Below, piece by piece: positions 1 to 7,117 of a DNA stretch of 9,803 nt. The stretch comes from SAR202 cluster bacterium (GTDB lineage: Bacteria; Chloroflexota; Dehalococcoidia; Lucifugimonadales; UBA826), in assembly GCA_009392675.1 (NCBI GenBank), contig VFFY01000189.1, forward strand, positions 1 through 9,803, in the 5' to 3' direction. Under the pieces are notes generated by a model. The model was not told where the DNA came from and ran no database searches. It saw only the letters and a list, made by a program, of their open reading frames with translations. The stretch's first letter is position 1. Each line of letters opens with the position of its first letter. The position numbers were made by a program, and so were the translations under genes.

Positions 1-25
1 GGGAACGATAAGGGATAAACTAGAT

Positions 26-72
26 AAGGTCAATCCATATTGAAATCCTAAATTGACCTTTATTATTATTTT
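26..72 (+). terminator. Terminator-like inverted repeat with T-rich tail
   Basis: A perfect 9-base inverted repeat, AAGGTCAAT at 26-34 and ATTGACCTT at 52-60, flanks a 17-base loop and is followed at once by an A/T run ending in TTTT (61-72). It would fit a weak rho-independent terminator for a gene that ends before or near base 20; one reading frame has a stop at 16-18, but too little is present to name it. The stem is only one-third G+C and the loop is long. A competing hairpin (TCAAT 30-34 with ATTGA 39-43) uses the left arm, so an operator or RNA switch ahead of the next gene is an alternative reading. Confidence 0.4.
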
Positions 73-128
73 GAAATTTATATGTACAAATCATTTATGC
101 CAAAATGTGTTAAGACAGCAAGCATCCA

Positions 129-1538
129 GTGAAACCACTGACTATATGTTCCGGCTGCGGACGAAGTAATAATCTAGACAAAATTTTTTGCTCCCATTGC
201 AGAAGCCCACTAAGTAGGGGCCGCGCTGTACCAGAGGAAGAGGGTGAAGCAATAGAATTTGGCCGACTTCAGGCCTTGAAGAAAGCAAAGAAAAAAAGAA
301 GCCTCATTGGAGGTGGTCTTGCCGCTGCTGGGCTGATTATTCTTGGATTCATGTTTTGGAATCCGGGGAACCAAGACTTTGAACCAACAACTGGTCTTTC
401 TGCTCAATTCTCTGATTTTGGGTGGAATATGTATCAAGGAGGCCCAGCACTTTCAGGTAGTAGAAATTTAAACCAGCTAGCTTTTCCTAATTCTAATGTC
501 GGGGGGATTGTGTGGCGTTATCAAGCAAATGGAGCGATATCTTCTTCCCCTGCAGTCACAGAGGAAGCCGTTTATATCACTACAGAGGACAGGCGAATTC
601 TTGCGTTAGAGCTCCAAACGGGGAATCCGATATGGGAATACTCTGCGGAGGCACCTACAGATTCTTCCCCAGCTATAGCAGGTGACATGCTTTATGTTGC
701 GCTGAGAGAGGGCAAATTTGTCGCTCTAGACCGAAATAATGGCACTGTAGTATGGGATTTCCAAAGTAGCGAACCGTTTTTTTCGTCTCCTTCAATTCAT
801 AACGGGATTGCCTATATAGGGTCGGGAGATAAGAAATTTTACGCTTTTGATGCACTGACCGGGGAGCAAATTTGGGAATATGAGGCTGGTTCAAGGATTT
901 CTAATGCTGGCGCGGTAAATGAAAATGTTGTTGCTTTCACAACCCAAGATAATGTTTTGCACATTGTGGACGCTTTTAATGGTGACCTGCGACTCGACTA
1001 CCCCATTGGAGCCTCTTATAGTTCCCCAGCTATGGATGGGAAATTACTGTTCGTTTCGGACCTGGATGGTGTGGTAAGGGCTATTGATTGGACAAAAATT
1101 CAGTATCCCATGGAAAAAATTGCTCGAAGATTTAGAATGACCATGTTTTTATGGGGGTTTGAAGACACCCCTCCTGTCATGAAAGGATTTGTTTGGAAAT
1201 TCCGAAACCCGAGAGAGGTTTTTCAAAACACCCCGACAATTGCAAATGGTATGGTTTACGTTCCCTCCCTCGACGGGCATATCTATAAGCTCAGTGCCTC
1301 AACTGGGGACCCACAATGGAGATATACTACAGAGGGTACGATTTCAGAATCAGTCTCAGTAATTGGTGACCTTATGCTGACAGGCGATTCAACAGGTAAA
1401 CTCCATGGAGTGGATGTGGAAACAGGGAAGAAGATTTGGGAAATGCAATTGGATGGTCATATTTCCTCAACTCCTGTAGTGTCGGCAGAAATGTTATTTG
1501 TTGCCACCCAAAATGGCTCCCTATACGCGATTAAGTAG
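129..1538 (+). CDS. Membrane-anchored PQQ-type beta-propeller protein with N-terminal zinc ribbon
   Basis: The 469-residue product has three parts. Residues 1-30 form a zinc ribbon with cysteines 7, 10, 21 and 24 (two CxxC knuckles). A basic stretch (KKAKKKR, 51-57) precedes one membrane segment at about 58-77, so by the positive-inside rule the ribbon is cytoplasmic and the rest is outside. Residues about 125-469 are PQQ/YWTD-like propeller blades: the pattern SSPA(V/I)...VY(I/V)...(A/V)LD..TG..(I/V)W(E/D)(Y/F) recurs near 139-171, 179-211, 219-251, 258-291, 298-321, 368-399, 406-438 and 446-469. Such proteins often act as scaffolds (BamB-like) or sensors; no PQQ-dehydrogenase catalytic residues are recognised, so enzyme activity is not claimed. 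A roughly 40-residue insert (about 322-362), basic then aromatic, interrupts the fifth and sixth blades. The start is GTG, the first possible start after an in-frame TAA at 111-113; no Shine-Dalgarno sequence is visible, so the message may be leaderless or nearly so. The next gene follows after 23 bases. Confidence 0.85.
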   Translation: MKPLTICSGCGRSNNLDKIFCSHCRSPLSRGRAVPEEEGEAIEFGRLQALKKAKKKRSLIGGGLAAAGLIILGFMFWNPGNQDFEPTTGLSAQFSDFGWNMYQGGPALSGSRNLNQLAFPNSNVGGIVWRYQANGAISSSPAVTEEAVYITTEDRRILALELQTGNPIWEYSAEAPTDSSPAIAGDMLYVALREGKFVALDRNNGTVVWDFQSSEPFFSSPSIHNGIAYIGSGDKKFYAFDALTGEQIWEYEAGSRISNAGAVNENVVAFTTQDNVLHIVDAFNGDLRLDYPIGASYSSPAMDGKLLFVSDLDGVVRAIDWTKIQYPMEKIARRFRMTMFLWGFEDTPPVMKGFVWKFRNPREVFQNTPTIANGMVYVPSLDGHIYKLSASTGDPQWRYTTEGTISESVSVIGDLMLTGDSTGKLHGVDVETGKKIWEMQLDGHISSTPVVSAEMLFVATQNGSLYAIK

Positions 1539-1547
1539 TAGGCATGT

Positions 1548-1555
1548 GAGGTGAT
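1548..1555 (+). promoter_or_regulatory. Strong ribosome binding site for the pentapeptide-repeat gene
   Basis: GAGGTGAT matches the anti-Shine-Dalgarno core well and lies 6 bases before the GTG at 1562. It supports that GTG as the true start and shows that canonical ribosome binding sites are used in this genome, unlike at the genes starting at 129 and 4698. Confidence 0.75.
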
Positions 1556-1561
1556 TTATAG

Positions 1562-2101
1562 GTGGCAGATGTAACTGCTGACCAATTCAACTCTCACATT
1601 GCCAATGGTAAAGACCTGTCTGGACTCAATCTATCTGGTCTTGATCTGTCATATTTATCCATAACAAAATTGAATTTACGTGGTGTGAGTCTGGCTGGAT
1701 GTAATCTCTTAGGATCAGACCTAAGTGGCTCCGATTTAACAAGAGCTAATTTAAGAGGTGCTTGTCTTGATGGCGCGAAACTTTGTGGAACTAATTTCAC
1801 CAGAGCTAATTTAACTATAACCGACATGCGAGGAGCTGACTTAAGGGGTGCTAATTTTGAAGGCGCCAACCTAAGTGGAGCGGCCTCTAATTCTGGGCAA
1901 AGTACAGCGAGAGTAATAGGTGCCAATATGCACAAAGCTAATGCTCAAAATGCGAATTTTTCTAATGCGATTCTTGTTAGAGTCAATTTCAACTCGTCAA
2001 ATTTATCTGGAGCGAATTTTGAAGGGGCAAATATAACAAGAGTATCTTTGCAAGATGCGAAATATGATATTGATGCGTTTGATAGGGCTATTGGTGTCTG
2101 A
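1562..2101 (+). CDS. Pentapeptide-repeat protein
   Basis: The 179-residue product is almost wholly tandem pentapeptides of the A(D/N)LXX type, which fold as a right-handed quadrilateral beta-helix. Residues 17-106 hold about 18 uninterrupted repeats (roughly 4.5 coils). A non-repeat linker of about 14 residues (107-120, rich in Ser/Gly/Ala) follows, then about 10 more repeats to residue 168 and a short non-repeat cap. There is no signal peptide or membrane segment, so a cytoplasmic location is likely. The GANFEGAN block occurs twice (96-103 and 150-157), suggesting growth by internal duplication. Length and a loop-interrupted helix recall Qnr/MfpA gyrase-protecting proteins, but many pentapeptide proteins have no known role and nothing here proves gyrase binding. 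The GTG start has a strong ribosome binding site at 1548-1555. It lies 23 bases after the propeller gene, so the two are probably co-transcribed. Confidence 0.9.
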   Translation: MADVTADQFNSHIANGKDLSGLNLSGLDLSYLSITKLNLRGVSLAGCNLLGSDLSGSDLTRANLRGACLDGAKLCGTNFTRANLTITDMRGADLRGANFEGANLSGAASNSGQSTARVIGANMHKANAQNANFSNAILVRVNFNSSNLSGANFEGANITRVSLQDAKYDIDAFDRAIGV

Positions 2102-2126
2102 AACTCTGAAAAATATACTGCGAGAA

Positions 2127-2158
2127 CCAGCTAAATTTCCTAAATATTTGCTGGAGGT
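2127..2158 (+). promoter_or_regulatory. Ribosome binding site of pth, partly inside a small hairpin
   Basis: GGAGGT at 2153-2158 lies 9 bases before the TTG start of pth and is a near-ideal Shine-Dalgarno sequence. Its first two G residues are also the end of a hairpin arm: CCAGC (2127-2131) pairs with GCTGG (2150-2154), extended by AAAT (2133-2136) with ATTT (2146-2149) after one bulged T, around a 9-base loop. Folding would partly hide the ribosome binding site. The sequence is seen directly; a regulatory role is inference. Confidence 0.5.
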
Positions 2159-2167
2159 ACAAACTAA

Positions 2168-2749
2168 TTGAACACAGGGCGTCATGATCCCCAATTATTA
2201 ATTGTAGGTATAGGTAACCCTGGTCCAAAATACCAACAAACCCGACATAATGCCGGATTTTGGGTGGTTGATTTTATCGTTGACTCTCTAAAACTTAAAT
2301 TAAAAAGAAGCCACAAATCCACGATTTTGGCAGAGGGGTCATTGGGGGGCAAAAATATAGTTGTAGCGAAGCCCAGGACATATGTCAATTTAAGCGGGGA
2401 GTCTGCAGAGTACCTGCTTTCTCGCTATTCACTTCCAACACAAAAGCTTCTTGTGATCTATGACGACATCCATATTACTGCTGGAAAAATGCGATTGAGA
2501 GGAAGTGGCAGCGCAGGAGGCCATAATGGTATTCGATCAATAATTAATTCTTTGAATACTCAGGACTTTCCTAGATTGAGAATTGGTGTTGGAAGTCCCA
2601 ACACTGGAGAGGATCAAATCGGGTATGTGTTAGGAAAACCTACCATGTCTGAAAGGGGGGCCATTGTGAAATGTGTGGCGGATGCAGTGGATTGTGTCGA
2701 GACTTTGTTAACAGAAAATATTGATGTTGCTATGGATCGTTTTAATTGA
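2168..2749 (+). CDS. pth: Peptidyl-tRNA hydrolase
   Basis: This cytoplasmic enzyme cleaves the ester bond between peptide and tRNA in peptidyl-tRNAs that drop off the ribosome, recycling tRNA; it is normally essential. The 193-residue product is full length for the bacterial Pth family. Visible motifs are GIGNPGPKY (14-22), TRHNAGF (25-31) with the catalytic His27, KPRTYVNLSGES (68-79), YDD (98-100) and GSAGGHNGIRSII (114-126). Asn17, His27, Asn74, Asp99 and Asn120 line up with E. coli Pth Asn10, His20, Asn68, Asp93 and Asn114, so all key residues are kept. The start is TTG, chosen because of the GGAGGT 9 bases upstream and because it gives the usual short lead before GNPG. The common neighbours of pth (rplY/ctc, ychF, prs) are absent; here it sits between a pentapeptide-repeat gene and a secreted-peptidase gene. 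Confidence 0.97.
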   Translation: MNTGRHDPQLLIVGIGNPGPKYQQTRHNAGFWVVDFIVDSLKLKLKRSHKSTILAEGSLGGKNIVVAKPRTYVNLSGESAEYLLSRYSLPTQKLLVIYDDIHITAGKMRLRGSGSAGGHNGIRSIINSLNTQDFPRLRIGVGSPNTGEDQIGYVLGKPTMSERGAIVKCVADAVDCVETLLTENIDVAMDRFN

Positions 2750-2764
2750 TGGTCGCCGGGTAGA

Positions 2765-4633
2765 TTGATTTATCTGGTGCAACAGCAAAAATATTATATA
2801 ACCGTTTTGTTTTTACTGACTTTTTTAATGTTGGCTACTGTCTCCTGTGGCCAGGAAGACTTTTCTTCTGAGTCAGATATCGGAATAAAGAATAAGAGTT
2901 CCGTGACATCAAACCGTGAAAAATGGGCACCCTTGGTGGAAATTCCCCCAGATAGAGATCTTGAAAATCTTGCCACCCAATATGGGTTCGGGCCACATGG
3001 AAAGGGTTTGTCCGTTAAATCAAATGATCAAACCAAAAATGTGGGGATAAGGGAACTGTTTACTGTTAATAATTTGTATCTCACAGAGTCATATGTAGTC
3101 GAAGGAGAGTTGCTGAATGTCACTGACAATGCCTATTGGTATGCTGATATCAACAGTGAGATCGACCGAGATTTGTATATCATAGTTGCGGCAAAATGGG
3201 AGAAGATACATTCCGATTATTTTTCAACATTCGAGGCCCCGAAACTGACTATTCTAAATACGGCTTTAGATGGTGCGGCCGGATATTTTAGCGATGTTGA
3301 TTCGTTTCCGAAATGGGTCCACAGTAATAGCAATGAACGCCCGATGGTTTATATAGACCCTTCAAGAAACAAGCCCGGTTCGGATAGGTATATGTCTGTC
3401 TTAATTCACGAGTATCAGCATTTTGTTAACAATGAAATAGACCAAGGAGAAGAGGCGTGGGTAGATGAAGGGTTGGCGGAATTAGCAGTAAGAAATATAG
3501 GCTATAAAACCTCTCTGGAAAGCTACTTTTTGGCTGATCCTGATACCCAGCTTAATTATTGGCCAGATGATCCCCACAAAACACCAGCTCATTACGGGGC
3601 CTCTTCATTATTTTTTGAGTTTGTTAGCGGTAAACTAGGGGGTTCTCAGTCGTTACGGAGCTTGGTAGAGGAACCTTTAGATGGGATCTTGGGAGTTGAA
3701 AGTTGGTTAGAAAAAAACGGAACTGATTTCCATCATGAATTTGGGGAATGGATACTGGCTAACTATTTGGGATCGGAGACAGGTCAATATTCTTATCCAA
3801 CACGAACTCTCAAATTGAGATCAGTACTAGATCAATTAAAACTCGGTGAGAACACCTATCAGGTTTCCCAATATGGAACTCGATATTTCAAGATTGATGC
3901 GAGCGGAAGGGATATAGATATCTGGTTCAATGGGAATGATTTTGTTAATCGGTTTAAAACCAAATGTCATACGAAATGTTGGTGGTCAAACAAAGGAGAT
4001 TCTATTGACTCTTCTCTGACAGTGGCACTTGATTTCACGGGAAAAAAAGCGTCGTCACTGTATTTTGACCTATGGCACGACATAGAAGAAGGCTGGGATT
4101 ACGGGTATCTAGCTGTGTCTTTGGATGAAGGTAATACTTGGGGAACCTTAAATGTTCCGGGTACAACTTCAGACAATCCTGTCGGATCAAATTACGGGAA
4201 TGGCTATTCCGGACAGAGCGGCTGGACGAGTCATGTTGTCCACTTAGACGATTATGCTGATAAAGAAATACTTGTGAGATTTCAATATGTGACAGATGCT
4301 GCCGTTCATCTCGATGGAATGCTGATTAAGGCGGCTAGATTGTCAAAAAGTAGTGAGACATCTTCTTCAGAAGAATTAAGATGGGTTTCTTCTGGGTTTG
4401 TATTAGTTGACGATTCTCTTGAACAGAAATTTCTTGTCCAGATTATAAAAAAGCTGAAATCTGGCCAATATGCCGTTGATAAAATCATGTTGGATGATTT
4501 TAATGAAGCTCTATACTCTTTACGCGATGAGGAAAATCTAGATAGTGTTACTGTTGTTGTGTCTGGGATTACTGGATTGACCCAACAACCTGCTGTTTTC
4601 GATCTCAAAGTATCAGAAATTTTCGATAAATAA
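2765..4633 (+). CDS. Predicted lipoprotein zinc metallopeptidase with immune-inhibitor-A-like module
   Basis: The 622-residue product begins with a lipoprotein-type signal: hydrophobic residues 11-26 and LATVSC ending at Cys28, then a Ser/Glu-rich linker. The -3 position of the lipobox is Thr, which is less usual, so a membrane anchor or a plain signal peptide remain possible. The catalytic signature is HEYQH at 215-219, followed by WVDEGLAE at 232-239; His215 and His219 with Glu235 are the expected zinc ligands and Glu216 the general base. This arrangement is that of gluzincins close to the M30 (hyicolysin)/peptidase-MA group. Residues about 401-525 resemble the MAM-like beta module of M6 immune inhibitor A peptidases, with CWWSNKGD (405-412), HDIEEGWDY (438-446) and VTDAAVHLDG (509-518). 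Residues 537-620 form a further beta-rich tail domain. The substrate is unknown; degradation of surface or environmental protein is likely. The TTG start is 15 bases after the pth stop, with no clear ribosome binding site, so translational coupling is possible; GTG at 2777 is an alternative. Confidence 0.82.
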   Translation: MIYLVQQQKYYITVLFLLTFLMLATVSCGQEDFSSESDIGIKNKSSVTSNREKWAPLVEIPPDRDLENLATQYGFGPHGKGLSVKSNDQTKNVGIRELFTVNNLYLTESYVVEGELLNVTDNAYWYADINSEIDRDLYIIVAAKWEKIHSDYFSTFEAPKLTILNTALDGAAGYFSDVDSFPKWVHSNSNERPMVYIDPSRNKPGSDRYMSVLIHEYQHFVNNEIDQGEEAWVDEGLAELAVRNIGYKTSLESYFLADPDTQLNYWPDDPHKTPAHYGASSLFFEFVSGKLGGSQSLRSLVEEPLDGILGVESWLEKNGTDFHHEFGEWILANYLGSETGQYSYPTRTLKLRSVLDQLKLGENTYQVSQYGTRYFKIDASGRDIDIWFNGNDFVNRFKTKCHTKCWWSNKGDSIDSSLTVALDFTGKKASSLYFDLWHDIEEGWDYGYLAVSLDEGNTWGTLNVPGTTSDNPVGSNYGNGYSGQSGWTSHVVHLDDYADKEILVRFQYVTDAAVHLDGMLIKAARLSKSSETSSSEELRWVSSGFVLVDDSLEQKFLVQIIKKLKSGQYAVDKIMLDDFNEALYSLRDEENLDSVTVVVSGITGLTQQPAVFDLKVSEIFDK

Positions 4634-4697
4634 TTACATGCTCGTCGTTTTTGTGATGTCCTATAGGGTGCTATGAACGATTAGCTGTGAGTTCTAA

Positions 4698-6185
4698 TTG
4701 ACTGTAAATAACGACAAAAATGCGATTTCTACGAACTACAAATGGTTGGTATATGCCTCCGTTGCAGTAGGGGCATTTTTAACCGTCTCCGATCAAACGG
4801 GAACAAATATTGCAATGCCGAAGATTGCAGAAGATCTCTCTGCTGACATACCGACTGTTCAATGGGTATATCTTATTTATACATTGTCGATCAGTTCACT
4901 TTTGCTGCCAATGGGCCGTTTGTCTGACCTAGTGGGAAGGAAAAGTGTTTATTGCACCGGGCTGGCAATATTTTCGATTGGAGCGCTAGTAGCGTATTTA
5001 TCTGAGATATTACCTATGTTATTGGCAGCTAAGGCTTTTCAAGGCATAGGTGCAGCGATGGTCCAGGCAAATGGTATGGCTTTGATGGCAGAATCTTTTC
5101 CTAGAAGCGAAAGAGGGAAAGCTCTCGGATTATATATGACGATTATTGGGATTGGAGCTACCGGAGGTCCTGTCATTGGAGGATACCTAATAGGCGCTTT
5201 TGGCTGGCGGTCTATGTATATGGCCATCTTAATGTTTGGAATAATGGCCCTTGCGCTTTCTTTTAAAATACTAAAAAAAGAGGAATTTACGCCCTCCCAA
5301 AAAGGTTTGTCCTTTGATTGGATTGGGGCAGCTTTATCTGCATCGGCATTAGCATTGTTCCTATTGGGCTTAACCTATTCCTATAGGTTAGGTTGGAGTA
5401 ATTCCCTCGTGATTGTAGGTTTTTTGCTCTCGGCAATATCATTAGTTGGGTTTATTTGGTGGGAAAAACGGAATCAGAATCCGATCGTGGATCTATCCCT
5501 TTTTTCCGTACCAGTATTTTCTCTCGGAATGGCAGCAAGATATTTGGCTTTTATGTCTGGGTCTTCCGCCTTTTTTCTAATGCCATTTTATTTGATACGA
5601 GTGATTGGGCTCAAGGAATCAGAGGCAGCTTTAGTGTTGGCTCCCAGTTCGATTATGATGGCTATAACGAGCCCACTTAGTGGAAGATTATCTGATAAAA
5701 TAGGCACTAAATGGCCATCTGTCGCGGGTCTGATATGTTGGGCGGCAGCGGTAGCTGTTTACACCACATTAACTGTCGATTCCTCGCCCTGGGTTGTCGC
5801 TGCCGGGATGTTTTTACAAGGTTCTGGAAATGGGATATTTGGTTCTCCAAACACAACTGCGGTAATGAATGTGGTGGAATCAAATAGATACGGTGTTGTC
5901 TCTGCTCTGTTGAATATGGTCAGGACATCCGGTAACTTGACCGGAATAGCGATGGGTACTACTTTAGTGGTTTTTACTATGGCTTCAATGAATTACCCGC
6001 CAGATTTGTCCGCCATTGAATCGGTTGGAGCTACACCCTACGAAGAGGGCCTGAAAACCGCATTCACTGAAGGCATAACCAGGGCTTTTTGGATTGGTAC
6101 AGGAATAGTAGGATTTGCGGCACTCTTCACAGCTTTTAGACCTGAAAAACCAATTAGGCAAAAGAAAACTACCAGTACTCGTTAA
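4698..6185 (+). CDS. MFS transporter, DHA2 (EmrB/QacA-like) drug/solute:H+ antiporter family
   Basis: The 495-residue product is a polytopic inner-membrane protein whose length and hydrophobic pattern suit the 14-helix DHA2 branch of the major facilitator superfamily. Helix 1 carries the family D1-type motif (DQTGTNIAMPKI, 32-43). Motif A is GRLSDLVGRKS at 73-83 with a second copy GRLSDKIGTK at 329-338. Motif C, typical of exporters, is GIGATGGPVIGGYL at 151-164. QGIGAAMVQANG at 115-126 is also typical of this group. These support proton-driven export; the substrate cannot be told from sequence. The start is TTG directly after an in-frame TAA (4695-4697), so no longer form is possible, and no ribosome binding site is seen; later starts would remove helix 1. 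The methyltransferase gene follows after 78 bases. A perfect 8-base-stem inverted repeat lies inside the gene at 5371-5390. Confidence 0.93.
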   Translation: MTVNNDKNAISTNYKWLVYASVAVGAFLTVSDQTGTNIAMPKIAEDLSADIPTVQWVYLIYTLSISSLLLPMGRLSDLVGRKSVYCTGLAIFSIGALVAYLSEILPMLLAAKAFQGIGAAMVQANGMALMAESFPRSERGKALGLYMTIIGIGATGGPVIGGYLIGAFGWRSMYMAILMFGIMALALSFKILKKEEFTPSQKGLSFDWIGAALSASALALFLLGLTYSYRLGWSNSLVIVGFLLSAISLVGFIWWEKRNQNPIVDLSLFSVPVFSLGMAARYLAFMSGSSAFFLMPFYLIRVIGLKESEAALVLAPSSIMMAITSPLSGRLSDKIGTKWPSVAGLICWAAAVAVYTTLTVDSSPWVVAAGMFLQGSGNGIFGSPNTTAVMNVVESNRYGVVSALLNMVRTSGNLTGIAMGTTLVVFTMASMNYPPDLSAIESVGATPYEEGLKTAFTEGITRAFWIGTGIVGFAALFTAFRPEKPIRQKKTTSTR

Positions 6186-6193
6186 GTCGCTGT

Positions 6194-6225
6194 TATACTT
6201 TGCTTCCAATAGCAAACCATATGGT
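6194..6225 (+). promoter_or_regulatory. Possible -10 box and two adjacent inverted repeats before the methyltransferase gene
   Basis: TATACT at 6194-6199 matches the -10 consensus at five of six positions, but no good -35 lies 16-18 bases upstream. It runs into TTTGCT (6199-6204), which pairs perfectly with AGCAAA (6211-6216) around a 6-base loop. The 10-base perfect palindrome ACCATATGGT (6216-6225) follows at once. No T tract follows, so this is not a standard terminator. A promoter with operator-like symmetry is a guess. Confidence 0.3.
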
Positions 6226-6263
6226 ATTGATGTAAGTGATAAGACTGGAAATGGGGTTGATAT

Positions 6264-7082
6264 ATGAGTGGATCTGATTACTCTTTTTCGACATTTTCAA
6301 AAAACGAATTCTACTCCCAGTTAAACGCCAGATTAGTGGATATGGCGGAAGTTGGCTCTGATCTGAGAGTTGTAGATCTAGCTTGTGGAACTGGTGGTGT
6401 AACCCGCCTTATTTTGGAAAGAATAAACCGCACACGGGATACAGTAGTTATAGCACTGGATCATTCTCAAACGGCATTAAAAGCTGCGATGGAAGATCTT
6501 AAGGATATTTCTGGCAATGCGGTCAGATACGTCCAGAGTGGGGTTGAAAATGTGTCGGAAGCGGTAAAAGATTCGGTAGACACCGTTGTTTTTTGCAACG
6601 CTATTCATTATCTTCCGGATAAAGATAGGGTAGTTCATGATATTAGCGCCGCCCTACGCACGGGAGGGAAATTTGCATTCAACACTTCTTTTTATGAGGG
6701 TGGGCAGCATGAAGAATCCTCAGCCTTTTATAGTAAATGGATGTTCAAGGCTTTTCGGATCCTTAGGAAGGAGTATGGGCTGAAACCCAACAGAGCGGCA
6801 AAAGTGGAATCAAGGCGGCAACTGACTCCTGAGGAGTACAGTGATCTCTTGGAGAGAAACGGGCTCACCATACTCAAGCAAAAGGTCGATACTGTACAGG
6901 TTCCGATGGAAGGTTGGCTGGATATAAGTACCTTTTCAGATTTCATTGAAGGCACAATGCCAGGTGTTCCGATGAATGAGGCTAGTGCTGCATTGCAGGA
7001 AGGGATAAGACAGACCTACTCGGAGCTTAATGTTACCCACGTTCCCAGGAATTGGCTTGACATCATTGCTGTTAAACGCTGA
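6264..7082 (+). CDS. Class I SAM-dependent methyltransferase, substrate unknown
   Basis: The 272-residue product has the standard Rossmann methyltransferase motifs in its first half: motif I VVDLACGTGG (36-45), which binds the methionine part of S-adenosylmethionine; the acidic end of the second strand VVIALDHS (61-68, Asp66 for the ribose hydroxyls); motif IV-like VVFCNAIHYLPD (108-119); and the TGGKFAF strand (133-139). The second half, about 145-272, is a mixed helical region with many charged and aromatic residues that probably forms the acceptor pocket, and it matches no subfamily I can name. No signal or membrane segment is seen, so the protein is cytoplasmic. The ATG start has GGGG at 6253-6256, 7 bases upstream, as a modest ribosome binding site. 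It follows the exporter gene in the same direction; small-molecule modification linked to export is possible, but the 78-base gap has its own promoter-like elements. Confidence 0.85.
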   Translation: MSGSDYSFSTFSKNEFYSQLNARLVDMAEVGSDLRVVDLACGTGGVTRLILERINRTRDTVVIALDHSQTALKAAMEDLKDISGNAVRYVQSGVENVSEAVKDSVDTVVFCNAIHYLPDKDRVVHDISAALRTGGKFAFNTSFYEGGQHEESSAFYSKWMFKAFRILRKEYGLKPNRAAKVESRRQLTPEEYSDLLERNGLTILKQKVDTVQVPMEGWLDISTFSDFIEGTMPGVPMNEASAALQEGIRQTYSELNVTHVPRNWLDIIAVKR

Positions 7083-7117
7083 GATCCATTATTCGTATTT
7101 GTCCTTTTCCTTTCAAC

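Noticed and set aside
71..99. Possible promoter for the propeller gene (TTGAAA at 71-76 with a box near 94-99)
   Set aside because: The would-be -10 at the right spacing, TTTATG, matches the consensus at only about half its positions; AT-rich DNA gives such matches by chance.
811..820. Perfect palindrome CCTATATAGG in the propeller gene
   Set aside because: It is isolated within coding sequence and AT-centred palindromes of this size are common.
1594..1935. Open frame of 113 codons on the minus strand opposite the pentapeptide-repeat gene
   Set aside because: Its openness and Leu/Pro/Ala-rich repetitive translation follow from the periodic codons of the repeat gene on the + strand, which has a strong ribosome binding site and clear family match.
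4306..4608. Open frame of 100 codons on the minus strand opposite the end of the peptidase gene
   Set aside because: Composition is Ser-rich and unlike any family I know; the + strand domain continues through this stretch.
4673..4684. Three-codon minimal frame (ATG AAC GAT TAG) before the exporter gene
   Set aside because: Frames this short are expected by chance and nothing ties it to control of the exporter.
5456..5680. Second + strand open frame inside the exporter gene
   Set aside because: It lies within an intact MFS frame with membrane helices and motif A, so it is a shadow.
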